A stretch of 64,000 nt of DNA from Prorocentrum cordatum (taxonomy: Eukaryota; Sar; Dinophyceae; Prorocentrales; Prorocentraceae): the NCBI GenBank assembly GCA_963575745.1, contig CAUYUJ010019381.1, positions 24,311 to 88,310 on the forward strand. Direction: 5' to 3'. The notes beneath the pieces were generated by a model. That model made no database searches, was not told the origin of the DNA, and worked only from the letters and a program-made list of their open reading frames with translations. The translations under genes and the position numbers were made by a program. Below, one piece after another: positions 22,091 to 32,700 of this stretch. Position 1 is the stretch's first letter. Each line of letters starts with the position of its first letter.

Positions 22091-22470
22091 GAGGAGGAGG
22101 AGGAGGAGGAGGGGTGGCAGCCTCCCAGCAGGGACGCCGATGCGGGCAGCGCCAGGAGGAGCAGCGAGGAGGAGCGAGGAGGAGGAGGAGGGCCGGAGCA
22201 TCGGGAGAAGCACCGACCAGAACTCCAGGAACAACAAGCCGGCTCCTCGAGAGAGAGCAGCAGGGCGCGGGAGCGTCGAAGGAGGAGGAGGAGGAGGAGG
22301 AGGAGGAGGAGGAGGAGGAGGAGGAGAGGCGGAGGAGGGGGAGGAGGAGGGAGGAGGAGGAGGAGGAGGAGGAGGAGGAGGGAGGGAGGAGGAGGACGGA
22401 GGAGGAGGGGAGGGGAGGGGGAGGCGGGAGGGGGAGGAGGAGGAGGACGCGAGGTCGAGGGAGCAGCCAG
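22085..22470. repeat. (GGA)n purine array
   Basis: GGA arrays at 22088-22110, 22172-22195 and 22275-22460, with interruptions. They lie between the minus-strand exon-like frame and a GC-rich segment at 22470-22660 that could code on the plus strand but has no recognisable family. Confidence 0.9.
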
Positions 22471-22671
22471 GGGCGCGCGGGGAGAGAGAGAGCGCCGAAG
22501 CGCCCGCCCGGCAGACGCCTGGCGCGACTTCCGCGCCGCCCTCGTCGCGCGGGAGCGCCGCGCGGAGGCCCCAGCGCCGCCGGCCGCGGAGGCCCGCCTG
22601 GCGGCCGCTGCCGCGAGGAGGGTCGGCGAGCTCTCCTGGGCCCGTGGAGCCCCTCACTTGACATCGCTCGG

Positions 22672-22784
22672 ACGTGTGCATTTTTCCTTCGGCGAGGACC
22701 ATCGAGGAGCGTCCTTGATCATTTTGCGAAAAAACCACGCACAAAACCGACAAAAAAACACAGGGAATGGACGTCCGAGCGATG
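22672..22784 (+). mobile_element. Family D TIR element, copy 1
   Basis: A 113-bp AT-richer element bounded by CATCGCTCGGACGT and its exact reverse complement ACGTCCGAGCGATG. The interior contains GAGGACCATCGAGGAGC and runs of ACAAAACC. Copies occur at 23291-23402 and 44518-44644. It is non-coding, and I see no clear target duplication. Confidence 0.8.
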
Positions 22785-22827
22785 GCCAGCTAAAGGCGGT
22801 GGTTCAAAGACTCTCGGCCTCCTAGAT

Positions 22828-22942
22828 TTAGGTCGGGCGTGTCCCCCTACAGGGGGGTTTTCGACGAAAAATGAAAAATACCCCCAAAGATATTTAAAAC
22901 AGAGTCCAAAATAGTCCAAAAATAGTCTGGGGTCGGAGTAGA
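22828..22942 (+). mobile_element. Family C element, copy 5, cut by assembly gap
   Basis: Starts TTAGGTCGGGCGTGTCCCCC, then CTACAGGGGGGTTTTCGACG and an AT-rich interior like copy 3. The right end is missing because the sequence runs into the N block. Confidence 0.75.
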
Positions 22943-23042
22943 NNNNNNNNNNNNNNNNNNNNNNNNNNNNNNNNNNNNNNNNNNNNNNNNNNNNNNNNNN
23001 NNNNNNNNNNNNNNNNNNNNNNNNNNNNNNNNNNNNNNNNNN
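22943..23042. other. Assembly gap (100 N)
   Basis: Exactly 100 ambiguous bases, the usual placeholder for a gap of unknown size. It falls inside a family C element. Sequence order across it is not guaranteed by the sequence itself. Confidence 0.99.
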
Positions 23043-23204
23043 GGCGCCGGTTTGGGATTCGTCACAGGATCCAGCGGATCCAGCGGATCCACCGGATCTG
23101 TCCGGAAACGGTGCCGGAGGCCGCTCTGGACTCGTGCTCTTCGCGCCGGGGGTGAGGATGACGTGAGTTCCACAGAAACTCCCTCAAACTAGGTGTGAGT
23201 GTGT

Positions 23205-23260
23205 CTGCGTATGGAGGAGGAGGAGGAGGAGGAGGAGGAGGAGGAGGAGGAGGCGAGAGG
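23205..23260. repeat. (GGA)n array
   Basis: A short GGA array immediately upstream of family D copy 2. Confidence 0.9.
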
Positions 23261-23290
23261 AAGGAGACGGAGGCGTCGCAGTAATTGTGA

Positions 23291-23402
23291 CATCGCTCGG
23301 ACGTGTGCGTCGTTTTTCTCCGCGGGGAGCATCCTGGATCATCCTGCGGAAACGAAACGCACGAAACCGCACAACGCACGGGGAATGGACTTCCGAGCGA
23401 TG
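23291..23402 (+). mobile_element. Family D TIR element, copy 2
   Basis: Begins CATCGCTCGGACGTGTGC and ends GGGAATGGACTTCCGAGCGATG. The right inverted repeat differs from copy 1 by one base. The length (112 bp) and interior order are the same. Confidence 0.8.
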
Positions 23403-24020
23403 GCAAGCTTACAAGTAGGACATAGGGAAAGCACGACGGGAGGCTCATGTTGCGTGTATATCTATATACAGTCAACCCCCATAGCACGGATGAGCAATCT
23501 TCCAAGGTTGCCTTTGCACCGTTCCCTTCTCGGCCCATCCTTTACCGCTTTCGCTGGCCGCGCCCCGCTCACAGAGTGCCGGCATGGCCTTCCACGGCAT
23601 TCGCACCCTTACCGCGCATCCGTACTATACGGGTTGGCTGCATTCTGCCTCTGGGGGGCCTTCACTGGGCCATGGCACTCACTGTCAAAAACCGTACGGG
23701 CTGAAAAGCTGGCTCTGGCTGTGGCAGGGGGGCGATGGGAGCATCAGTTCGGCGGCGCGCACAGGGTGGCAGGCGGAAGAGGCGGGCCTGTTTCTCAGAA
23801 GGCTCGGAGGGCCTCCCGCCTTCTGAGAAGCTGTCTCCTCCTCCTCCTCCTCCTCCCTCCCTCCCTCCCTCCCTTCCTTCCTTCCCCTCCCTCCCTCCCT
23901 TCCCCTCCCTCCTCCATTCCTTTTCCTTAGAAGTAACTTCTCCCGGTCGCACCCCGAGGCCTGCGTTTAGGGCGGGTTTGGCGTTTCGCCTGGGGCCTCC
24001 TCACCATTTATGACACTGAA
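23403..24020. other. Unassigned DNA with a perfect hairpin at 23795-23832
   Basis: No supported gene. The segment includes TTCTCAGAAGGC...GCCTTCTGAGAA, a perfect 12-bp stem around a GGAGGGCCTCCC core, followed by a TCC/CCTT tract at 23836-23925. Similar hairpins recur at 25580-25622 and 25848-25892. Confidence 0.5.
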
Positions 24021-24029
24021 GGTTAAACA

Positions 24030-24450
24030 TTGACAACAGTTTCACAAATGGAGGGCAGGTCGTTTTCAAAATGTGGCTCTCGCTTTAGCGCCGCGCACAT
24101 TCGTTGTAAAGCGTTGCAAGAGTCTAAGGATTGAGGGCGGGTGGTTTTCACCATTTGGCTCTCGCTTTAGCGCCGCCCACATTCGTTGCAAAACATTGCA
24201 AGGGTGTCACGGATTGAGGGCGAGTCGTTTTCAAAATGTGGTTCTCGCCTTAGCGCGGTGCACATATGTTGCAGACGTTGCAAGAGCTTCACGGATTTAG
24301 GACGGGTGGTTTTCACAATGCGGTTCTCGCCTCAGCGCCGCGCACACTCTTCGTTAACATTTGCCAGAGCGTCACGGGTTCCCATCAACGTGCCAGAAAT
24401 GATGTTTTGGAAGGATTCAGGATTATGAGGGCGCAACAGTTACGTTGATT
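24030..24450. repeat. Family F ~82-bp tandem repeat (about 4-5 copies)
   Basis: Units contain GTGGCTCTCGCTTTAGCGCC, then GCGCACATTCGTTG, then GTTGCAAGAG and a GGATTGAGGGCGGGT(G)GTTTTCA segment; landmarks fall near 24091, 24173, 24254 and 24335. Two further copies sit at 43740-43910. Both locations are followed by a GTTGATTCGCGGTGTT motif. Confidence 0.8.
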
Positions 24451-24544
24451 CGCGGTGTTAAAAAGCCTTGGAGTGGCTTTCTGGCACGATTGGAGAGGCC
24501 TGACGGCCGGTGCCGCCGACCCTGATCGAAAGGGCTAGGAGTGG

Positions 24545-24935
24545 GGGGAGGAAGCGGAGGATGAGGAGGAGGAGGAGGAGAAGGAGGAGGAGCAGGAGAA
24601 GGAGGAGGAGGAGGAGGAGGAGAAGGAGGAGGAGGAGGAGGAGGAGGAGGAAGAGGAGGAGGAGGAAAAGCACCTTTGTGTTGCCCCACGAAAGAAAGTG
24701 CGAAACCCGGAGTGTTATATTCTGATCTTGGTACGTGCACTCCCCCCGGAAGGATGAAGAACAGTGCATCTCGGCGTTGCCCGCTCGAGGAAACTGCGCC
24801 CCTGGGGGGGTGTATTTTGACTCGGGGCGCACCCATGGACGCCTCTGCGGGAGGAGAGAGGAGGAGAAAAGGAGGAGAGGAGCAGGAGGAAGGAGGAGGA
24901 AAAAGGAGCGATGAGGGAGAATAAGGAGGAGGAAG
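24545..24935. repeat. (GGA)n arrays
   Basis: GGA-rich arrays at 24545-24670 and 24850-24935 with interspersed GAA and GCA units. The 24671-24850 spacer shows no gene. Confidence 0.85.
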
Positions 24936-25027
24936 TGCATCCCGTGCGTGCCCGCTCGAGGAAAATGCGCCCCGGCGGGCGTCGTATCTGCCCCGCCCCC
25001 CCCCCTCCCCCCCCCTGCGAGGAAGGG

Positions 25028-25195
25028 ATCAAAGGGAAGGGGCTTCCCTTCGACTCCACTACGACGTCGTTTAATTTCACTTTGGATAGCGCGCTTGAGG
25101 AGGAGAGCCCTGGGAGGGGGAGAGCGGAGACGACGGAGACGACGAGTCGAACGGAGAAGCCCCTCACACACGCCGACAGGGTCGGCGGATTAAGG
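25028..25195. repeat. Dispersed repeat family E, copy 2
   Basis: GATCAAAGGGAAGGGGCTTC through GGAGACGACGAGTCGAACGG to GCCGACAGGGTCGGCGGAT, collinear with 7305-7490. It directly abuts family G copy 1. Confidence 0.8.
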
Positions 25196-25197
25196 GT

Positions 25198-25395
25198 CGT
25201 CAAGACGCAACAGTCAAGTTGATCCGTGGCGTTGGAATCCCGAAAACAATGTTTGGGCAGGCTTCAGGGTCCTCAAAAGGTTGACTTCCAACGAGGCAGT
25301 TCCCTTAGTGGAAATGAACCGTTGTAGGGGCCGATGAAGAGGGAGCTTGGGGGAATGGTTGATTCCAACTCGGTGATGCTTCTTGGGTTTACAGG
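25198..25395. repeat. Dispersed repeat family G, copy 1, ending at a TCC array
   Basis: About 200 bp running GTCAAGACGCAACAGTCAAG, CCAACGAGGCAGTTCCCT, GAGGGAGCTTGG and TTGGGTTTACA, then straight into (TCC)n. It is collinear with 44033-44235, which ends at a TCC array in the same way. Confidence 0.85.
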
Positions 25396-25790
25396 TCCTC
25401 CTCCTCCTCCTTCTCCTCCTGCTCCTCCTTCTCCGCCTCCTCCTCCTTCCTCCCTCCTCCTCCTCCTCCTCCTTTTCCTCCTCCTCCTCCTCCTCCTCCT
25501 CCTCCTTCCTCCTTCTCCTCCTCGACGGGAGCTTCCGCTCGGCGGCGCGCCCAGGGTAGCAGGCGGAGGAGGCGGGCCTATTCTCGGAAGGGTCGGAAGG
25601 CCTCCTGCCTTCCGAAGGAAGCTCTTCTCCGCATGCCTTCGCTGGGCACAGGGACGGCGGCTCCTCCGCCTCCCCCCCCTCCCCCTCCTCCTCCTTCCTC
25701 CTCCTCCTCCTCCTCCTCCTCCTCCTTCTCCTCCTCCAGGTTATCCTTCTCCTCCTCCTTCCTTCTTCTCCTCCCTCGCTGGGGACAGGG
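25396..25790. repeat. (TCC)n arrays
   Basis: TCC arrays at 25396-25525 and 25660-25780 with TTC interruptions, separated by a hairpin-containing segment shared with 23760-23835 (GGCGGAGGAGGCGGGCCT and the AAGGC...GCCTT stem). Confidence 0.9.
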
Positions 25791-25969
25791 GACGGCTGCC
25801 CGTGGGCAGTGATGTTCCAACCTACTGCAGCCTTGGTCACCAGAGAGGAAGGCTCGGAAGGCTCGGAAGGCCTCCTGCCTTCCGAAAAGCTCGCACGACC
25901 TTCGCTGGGGACAGGGACGGCTGCTCGCGAGCAGTGTTGTTCCAACATGCTTCAGCCTTGGTCACCAGA

Positions 25970-26120
25970 TAGGGGAGTTCGAGCGCCGAGAAAGTACCGA
26001 AATTCGAGGGTTTTTGCGTGTCGGGCCCCGGGAGACGCTGTTTCGACACTCTTTCGACTCTTTTCCGGGTGCTCGAAATTATTTCTGGGACGTGGACTTG
26101 AAGCACGATGGGAGCAGCAT
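25970..26120. repeat. Dispersed repeat related to 17080-17240
   Basis: The second copy of the block with CGAGGGTTTTTGCGTGTCGG, CACTCTTTCGAC and GGTGCTCGAAATTATTTCTG. It is non-coding. Confidence 0.7.
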
Positions 26121-26404
26121 AACTCTTGAGCAGGGCCGAGGGTCAGAGAGCGCCTTCCTCTGCAGGACCACCAAAAATCGGACGTCAAGGTTGTCAGACG
26201 CCTCGCCAGGGAAGCCGACGACGATGTGCAGAATCAAGCCATTCGCTCATGTCCAGAGTTTTGGCTTGGCGTTTGGCGCCAGGTGTGGTGCATCAAGCTC
26301 AGCTTGACCGGACAGGTTGGTGGCGCCCCCTGACGTCCATTTGGGGTGCTCTGCAGACCTGACCCCCCAGCCCTTCAGCCACGCGCAAAGGGAGGTAAGG
26401 GGAC

Positions 26405-26530
26405 GGGGGAGGGCTTCTTAGAAGCACCCCGGCTTCCTAGAAGCCGCGGGCCTGATCTACAGATGTAAGGCCAGCGCCTTCTAAGAAGCAGCCTCCATCT
26501 AAGAAACCTTCCCCCCTCCCTCCGCTCCCT
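26405..26530. repeat. Dispersed hairpin repeat family J, copy 1
   Basis: GGGCTTCTTAGAAGCACCCC, then GCTTCCTAGAAGC, then TCTACAGATG, then GCCTTCTAAGAAGCAGCCTC, ending in CTTCCCCCCTCCCT. The copy at 51165-51300 shares the whole order. Several sub-blocks are perfect short palindromes. Confidence 0.75.
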
Positions 26531-26559
26531 TGTGCGCGCCGCCAACCCCCGCTGGCGAC

Positions 26560-27110
26560 CTCCCCAGAGGGGGTGGTCTCCTATTGCCCCCTTGTCCACA
26601 GGGGGGAGGCGGGGCCAGGGGTCTTGAGGTCCCCCTGGACCGGGGAAGGGAGCAGGGGGGTGCAGGGACCCCTCCCCCTGTCCCCAGGGGGACCGGGGAG
26701 GGAGGAGGAGGGCAGGGTGGGGCAGGGGCGAGTTCTCCCTTGTCCCCCTCCTTGTCCACAGGCGGGACAAGCGAGGGTAGCAGGGGGGGGGGGGGGGGCA
26801 ATGGGCGCCCCCCACCTGCTCCCCCTCGTCCACGGGGGACGGGGGAGGGGGGGACCCGTCGGGGAGCCCCCCCGCTGCCCCCCTTGTCCACAGGAAAGGG
26901 TTTGGAGGAGAGGGGGGGAGGGGCAGGGTGGACCCTTCCCCCTGCAGGTAGAACGCCCCCCCCCGCCCTGTCTCGCTGGTCCACGGGGGAGACCGGGAAG
27001 GGGAGGGGGGGGGTCAGGGTGATCGCTTCTCTGGCCCACCCTGTCCACGGAGGGGACCAGGGCGGTAATCTGACCCGGTACCTCCCCCCCGTACCCCACC
27101 CCGTACGATA
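26560..27110. repeat. Degenerate CCCCTTGTCCACAGGGGG tandem repeat
   Basis: About nine imperfect units, 50-70 bp apart, each with a (CCC)TTGTCCACAGG or TGTCCCCAGG core between G-rich and C-rich runs. Frames are open on both strands only because of composition. Confidence 0.7.
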
Positions 27111-28187
27111 GGTTTGCGTCGTGTCGACCAGTGGCGACCCCAGCGCGGACGTTCAAGGTTGAACGCCGCCGGCGACCCAGAATCGATCGATGTTGAACGA
27201 TTGGACGTTGCGGAAATGGCCGATCGTTCAAGGTTGAACGATCCCTGCGGTGTCAAAAACCAACGCCGGGGTCGACACGACACGAACCTGCCGTACCATC
27301 CCCCCCGGCCGGGAAGGGAAAAAGGTGAGAGGCTCGATTCAGATCTGCTCATTCCCCAATCTCTTCGGGGCTGACGATGACAACGACGACAGCGTCTCTC
27401 ACACGCCGATGGGTCGGCGGATTTCAGCAGCCCGACTGTAAGTGGAGCTACTGTGGGGCACGATCCGCCTGAAGAGGTTGCCGATTTGGGCGGAGTCCCG
27501 CACAACAGCCACCGCCAATTCCTATTCCTCCTTGTAATGTTTTAACCCTCCTCCACCAGCTCAAGCCTCATGCTCCCCAGGGGTCCGCCCAAGAGCAAGA
27601 GCTCTTCCCTCGTGGCCCCTCCCCCTCCTGCTCCACCTCCTCCTGACCCTAACTTTCCTCCCCGCCCCCTCCTTGTGACCCTCTCCCCCGTGGTCCTCCC
27701 CGGGGGCGCCCTGAGCCCCCCCGACGATGGCCGACGTCGTTGTCGTCGGGGTCGTCGTCGTCGGGGTCGTCGTCGTCGTCGTCGTCGGGGTCGCCGCCGC
27801 CGCCGCAACCGAATGCAATCTCCGGAGGTCCCGCGAGGCCTCCGTACGCACATGCCCCCTGAGTCCCCGAAAGACAGAAAGTAACAGAATAATGCTTGAT
27901 ACCATGTTCAAAATGCCGCAGCCGAAGTTGATTAGTAGGTCGGCCCTGCCAAACCAAGGGTGCCCTTTGTGTCCTGCGCTTCGCGACCCATGCCTTCTGC
28001 ATTCCTACGGCAGTGGTTCCCTCGAAAGGATGATGTGCCCTCTCGCGTGTCCTGTCCTATCAAGCTCGATTGTAATGGGCGGCGACGAGACGGCGGCGGC
28101 GGCGGCCGAAGCGGCGGCCGAGGCGGCGACGGCCAGCGCGCGCGCGCTCGCCCCGAGGGCGGCGCGAGCGATGGGGGCGAGCCGCCC
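27111..28187. other. Unassigned DNA
   Basis: This stretch includes a short AGGTTGAACG repeat (27150-27240), a weak family E copy (27305-27425) and a GTCGTCGGGGTCGTC tract (27735-27795). I see no supported gene before the possible exon at 28188. Confidence 0.4.
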
Positions 28188-28250
28188 ACCTGGGCCCACG
28201 TGTCCCCGCTGATCGAGCGCGGCTCCGTGCTGCTCTCGGAGCCACCCTCG
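28188..28250 (+). CDS. Possible exon fragment of a UPF0301/AlgH (DUF179) protein, N-terminal motif
   Basis: The frame reads TWAHVSPLIERGSVLLSEP. This resembles the conserved beginning of eukaryotic UPF0301/DUF179 domains, which have a W-x-H ... E-x-G-x-V/L-L-L-A pattern. It ends at the edge of a GGA array that also borders LINE-1. A second fragment with the next conserved block of the same family lies at 46226-46300 on the same strand. The match is short and made from memory of the family, so it is a hypothesis. The biochemical role of the family is not established. Confidence 0.3.
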
Positions 28251-28336
28251 GGAGGAGGAGGAGGCGGGGTGGGAGGAGGAGGAAGGGGAGGAGGAGGAGG
28301 AGGAGGAGGAGGAGGAGGAGGAGGAGGAGGAGGAGA
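28250..28336. repeat. (GGA)n array at the 5' end of LINE-1
   Basis: A nearly pure GGA array directly upstream of the retrotransposon. A second GGA array begins right after its 3' end (34888). Confidence 0.9.
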
Positions 28337-28478
28337 GGCGTTCTGGGCTTTCCGAGAGGGGGGGGTCTTGTGCGTGCATACTTCAGAGCGCCGTGCACGC
28401 ACGAGCGCGGGCTACGATTGCTTTCCATACAGAAGAGAGGGGCACCATTCCTCGCTTTCCGCAACCTTCTTGGCTCCC

Positions 28479-29768
28479 ATGGCTGGCTCCGCCGGGCCGC
28501 GGCCCCCACTCGCGCCGCGGCGCGTCACGTGGGCCGACGGCGGCGGAGGCAACGGCGTGCCCTGGCGCGGCGGCGCGGGCGGCGCGGGCTCAGGGGGCGA
28601 CAAGGTCCTGCCTGGCCCGCGGAAGCCCACCTGGGGCTGCGGCCGCTGCGGCGCCGACGGCAACTGGGCCTGCCGCCTGGCCTGCCGCGGGTGCGGGGTG
28701 GCGGCCCCGCTGTCGGTGCGCCAGCGCGCAGTGGAGGCCGCGGCTGGAGCGCCTCCAGCTGCGGGCGCACGGGGTGCGGCGCCGAAGGCCGCGCCCAAGG
28801 CCAAGGCCAAGAAGGAGGAGAGCGGCGCAGGGCCACTCGCTGGCAGCGCTGGCGGCGGCGCCCAGGGGGCGAAGGTCCAGCAGCCGAGCGCGGAGGACCT
28901 GCTGGCCCAGCTCGAGGCGCGCGGGGTGGTCCTCTCGGATGCGGACAGGGCCAAGCTGCTGCCCAAGCCGCCTGAGGAGGCCCCAAAGGAGGAGAAGCCG
29001 CGCACGCACTCCCAAGTGCTGCAGGGGCTCCTCTGGAAGGTGGAGCGGCTCGGTAAGCAGGCCAAGTCCAGGAGGGGCGAGCAGGAGGCCGCTGAGGAGG
29101 CCGTCAGCGCAGCCCAGGAGGAGCTGGAGCTGGCCAAGCGGAAGGTGGCCGAAGCTGACAGAAAGCTGGCAGCCGCCCAGGACGAGCTGGAGCAGGCCAA
29201 GAAGGTCCAGGAGGTCGGCCTTCCGCCTGGGACCAAGTCGTCCAAGGCAGGCGATCTCGCCAGCGCCCTGGAGGGGGTCCGCGCCCTCGCAAGCGTGCTG
29301 CGGGAGCAGGACGGGGCAGTCGGCGAGGCCATCCAGCAGGCCAAGGCCGCCCTCGAAGCCAAGGCAGCTGCCCTGCGGCAAGAGGTCGACGCCGAGCAGG
29401 CCCCGCCTCCCGAGGACGATGTCGAGATGGCGAAGGCACCCGCGGGGGTCCCTGCTGGCGATGCTGGTCCTGCTGCTTCAGGCGATGGCGGTGGGGGCAG
29501 CAGGGTCGACGCCGAGGGGGGGGGCCTTCTTCGAGCAGCTGGCCAAGCTGGAGGGCGAAGGCCGCCGCAAGCTCGAAGAGGTCTGCCAAGCAGCGGGCCT
29601 CGCCCTCCCGACCACCAAGAAGCTCAAGGGAGGCGGTGGCGCGGCCGTCGAGCGGCCAGCCGCCGCAGCCGACGTCGGGCGAGGCCCAGCGGAGGCTTCA
29701 GCGAGCGAGGCGCGAAGGAGGAACCTGGAGGTTGGACACGGCCAACACCACCTCCAGGAGCAGCATGA
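28479..29768 (+). pseudogene. LINE-1 ORF1: zinc-finger and coiled-coil protein, frameshifted
   Basis: The first ATG after the leader opens a frame with a RanBP2-like zinc finger near residues 46-70, with W-x-C-x2-C-x4-N-x6-C-x2-C spacing. A Lys/Ala-rich linker and a long Glu/Ala/Lys-rich coiled coil (about residues 170-320) follow. ORF1 proteins of LINEs usually bind the element RNA and multimerise; that role is inferred. After a run of G at about 29515-29524 the good protein character moves to the +1 frame (FFEQLAKLEGEGRRKLEEV) and stays there until 29787. A homopolymer indel, genuine or from sequencing, therefore shortens and scrambles the tail in the frame given. Confidence 0.7.
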
Positions 29769-32700
29769 TGAGATGGCTGCATCATGAGGCTACCGCCGAT
29801 GTAGTCTTCCTGCAAGAGGTCGCAGTGGCGCCAGGCGCGAAGGCGGAGGCCGAGCAGGCTTGCCGCAAGGAGGGCTGGAAGGTGGCCTTCAACGCGTCGG
29901 TGGTCACCGACAAGGGCGGCCTGTCCAGCGGCGTCGGGATCGGCGTCCGCGCCCACATCGGGATGAGCGACCCGCCCGCGGGGCCCGCCCTCCCGAAGGA
30001 TCGGGTAATCGCCCGCTGGGTCAACTGCGCCGTCAGAGGAGGATTCCTGGCGGTCTCGGTCTACCTGGTGACGGGCAGGGGCCTCGACGGCGAGTCGAAG
30101 CTCGTCCTCGGCCAGCTGGGGCGCTACCTGGCCAGCACGGCCGTGCCGTTCGTGATTGGCGGCGACTGGAACTGCAAGCCGCGCGAGCTCCAGGAGTGGG
30201 GCTGGCTGCAGGCGGTCGGCGGGATGACGGTCACGCCAGGCGTCGCCACCTGCCGCAGCGGGGGCGGCAACGAGCTGGACTGGTTCGTCGTCTCCAGCGA
30301 GCTGGGGGAGCTGGTCAGGGGACGCAGGCGGCTCGACGAGACTCTCGCGCCCCACTGGCCCGTCCGCCTGGAGCTGGGGCGGCGGGGCGCACCCGAGCGG
30401 CGGCCTGTCCTCAAAGGGCCGCGCGCGTTCCCAGCCGAGCGGCCAGTGGGGCCGCGACCCAGGCCCCCCGACTGGGGCCCGCTGGTCGCACGCCTGCGCA
30501 GGGTGCTCGAGCAGCTGAGCTGGCCTCAGCCCGAGGCGACGGCGGCGCTGGCAGCGGCGGGCCCAGACCCTGTGGGAAGCGCAGCGGCGGGCCGAGAGGA
30601 TCGGCCGCCAGCCGCCCAGCAGGAAGAGGGACCTGTCTTGGGCGCCGAGGCTTTCGCGACGGCGGTCGACGACGGCGTGCTGGGCCGCTGCCGCCAGGAC
30701 GCGGGCGCGGAGTGGGCCGACACCTTCAGCCTACTTCTCGGCCCAGCCCCTCTCACCCCCAGCGCGACCGAAGGGATGGGTGAGGGGGAGACTCCAAGCG
30801 ACCCTAGCGGGGTCAGCGAGCAGCCTGCGGCGAGCTCTCCCACGGCGGTAGAGAGGGGTGACGCGGTCTCTCTGACGCGAGGGCCTCGTGGCCCCAGTCC
30901 TGCAGTCCATGGGCTGGAAGGTTCGCAGAGGGGAGGGACCAGCCACGAGGAGGAGGCTGGGTACCCGACGTTCCCCGAGGATGTTGTGGGGGGCAGCTTG
31001 CCGCAAGAGTCGGTGAACGACCTCTACGGGGAGTTCGCCAAGTTGATGGAGTCCGACCTACTGGGTGCTACCACATCGGGACCCAGGAGGCGGACATATA
31101 CACGGGCCGAGAGGCCAAGCCACGGTCTGTCAAGCAGGAGGTGTTCTTGCCTTGCAGTGGCCCCCACGCGCGCGGGTCCCCCGAGGCGGCCCACTGGCGC
31201 AGGGTCGGCGCGGTGCTCTGGGAGGAGCTGGTCACGAGGAAGCGGCTGCCCCTGCCGAGCGCCAGGGCCGCGGCTTGCCAGCAGCTCAAGGCCATCCACG
31301 CCAAGATGGGCAGCAAGCTGGCCTCGTCGGCGTACGCGAGAGGCGATGCCCTCAGCCCGCCTGAGGCTGCCAGGTGGAGGAGGCGGCTTCGGAAGATGTG
31401 GGAGCTCACGTTCGCGGAGGTCGAGGAGCTCGAGGCCGAGGCCAGGGAAATCGCAGGTCGGCTCGAGGCTGGCTGCGCGAAAGGCCGAGACCTGCGCTGG
31501 CGCGCCTGGGCCAGGGAGGCGGTGCGAGACGGCGGAGGGGCCGCCCACGCCATCTGCCGAGCGCCGCAGGGCTGGACAGCCGACCTGGACGGCGGCAACG
31601 GGCCTGCAGGAATAGCGGCCACCCTCGACAGTCTGCTGGAGGAGTACCAGGGCATCTGGCAGCACGGCGAGATCCAGCCGATGGACCTTGACGAGGCGCT
31701 GCCAGAGGCTCACCTGGAGGGGCTAGGGCAGGCGCCTACGGCAGCGGAGATCCGCAAGGCGGCGCGGTCCTTCAAGCCGTCCACGGCCCTAGGGGTGGAC
31801 GCCATCAAGCCCCAAGCTTTCGGCCACCTCAGCGACGGAGGATTGGAAGCGCTCGGGCCGCTGCTGCTCGTGCTGGAGGCATCTTGCCGAATGCCCGAGC
31901 AGGTGAACACCCTGCTGGTGTTCTTCCTGGCGAAGCCCGACGGAGGCTGGAGGCCGATTGGGCTCCTCTGCAGTCTCATACGGTTGCTGGGGAGGCTGCG
32001 CAGGGTCGACGCGGTCGAGTGGGAGTCGGCGCACAGGCGGGACTACTTCTTCGGAGGGGCGGGGAAGTCCTGCGAGGACGCGGTCTGGCTCCAGGCCCAC
32101 GATGTCAGCGTGGCGGCGGCGATGGAGCAGCACTCCATGTCGACCATGACGGACCTCTCGAAGGCCTACGAGCGGGTCACTCACGAGGGGCTGGTCGCTG
32201 CTGCTCGCCGCCACGGCTTCAGGCTGCGCAGGCTGAAGCTGGCCCTCCGCAGCTACGGCGGCCCGAGGGGGCTCAGCCTCAGCCGCTGGAAGACGGACGC
32301 GATCAGGGTCGGGAGCTCGATCGTGGCGGGCTGCGGGTACGCCACGACGCTCCTGAGGGTCGTGCTCCTCGCCGCGATGGACGCGGTCGTGGCCCAGTGG
32401 ACGTCGCTGCGGGCCTACGTGGTCGTCGACGACATCACGCTGGCCGTCTGCGGGAAGCTCAGGGATGTGGAGTTCACGGCCTTCGGCGCGACCAGAGACC
32501 TCTGCCAGAGGCTAGAGGCGTTGGGGCTCAAGGTGTCCCTGACGAAGGGCAACATCGTGAGCAGCGACGAGAGTGCAGGACGGCGCGCGGCCCACCGCCT
32601 GCGGCGCTGGGACTTCAGGCTGCGGCGGGCGGTCAAGAACCTGGGCGCCGACTTCGGCATGAAGCCCAGGGCGTCGTGGTCGGTGCTGAGGAGCCGCATG

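Noticed and set aside
24150-24175. Similarity to the dinoflagellate spliced-leader sequence (CACCATTTGGCTCTC)
   Set aside because: It lacks the CCATTTTGGCTCAAG core of the spliced leader and is a unit of the ~82-bp family F repeat.
28412-29381. Antisense frames of 260-316 codons over LINE-1 ORF1
   Set aside because: They are mirror frames of GC-rich Ala/Glu/Lys codons in the sense ORF and have no independent domain.
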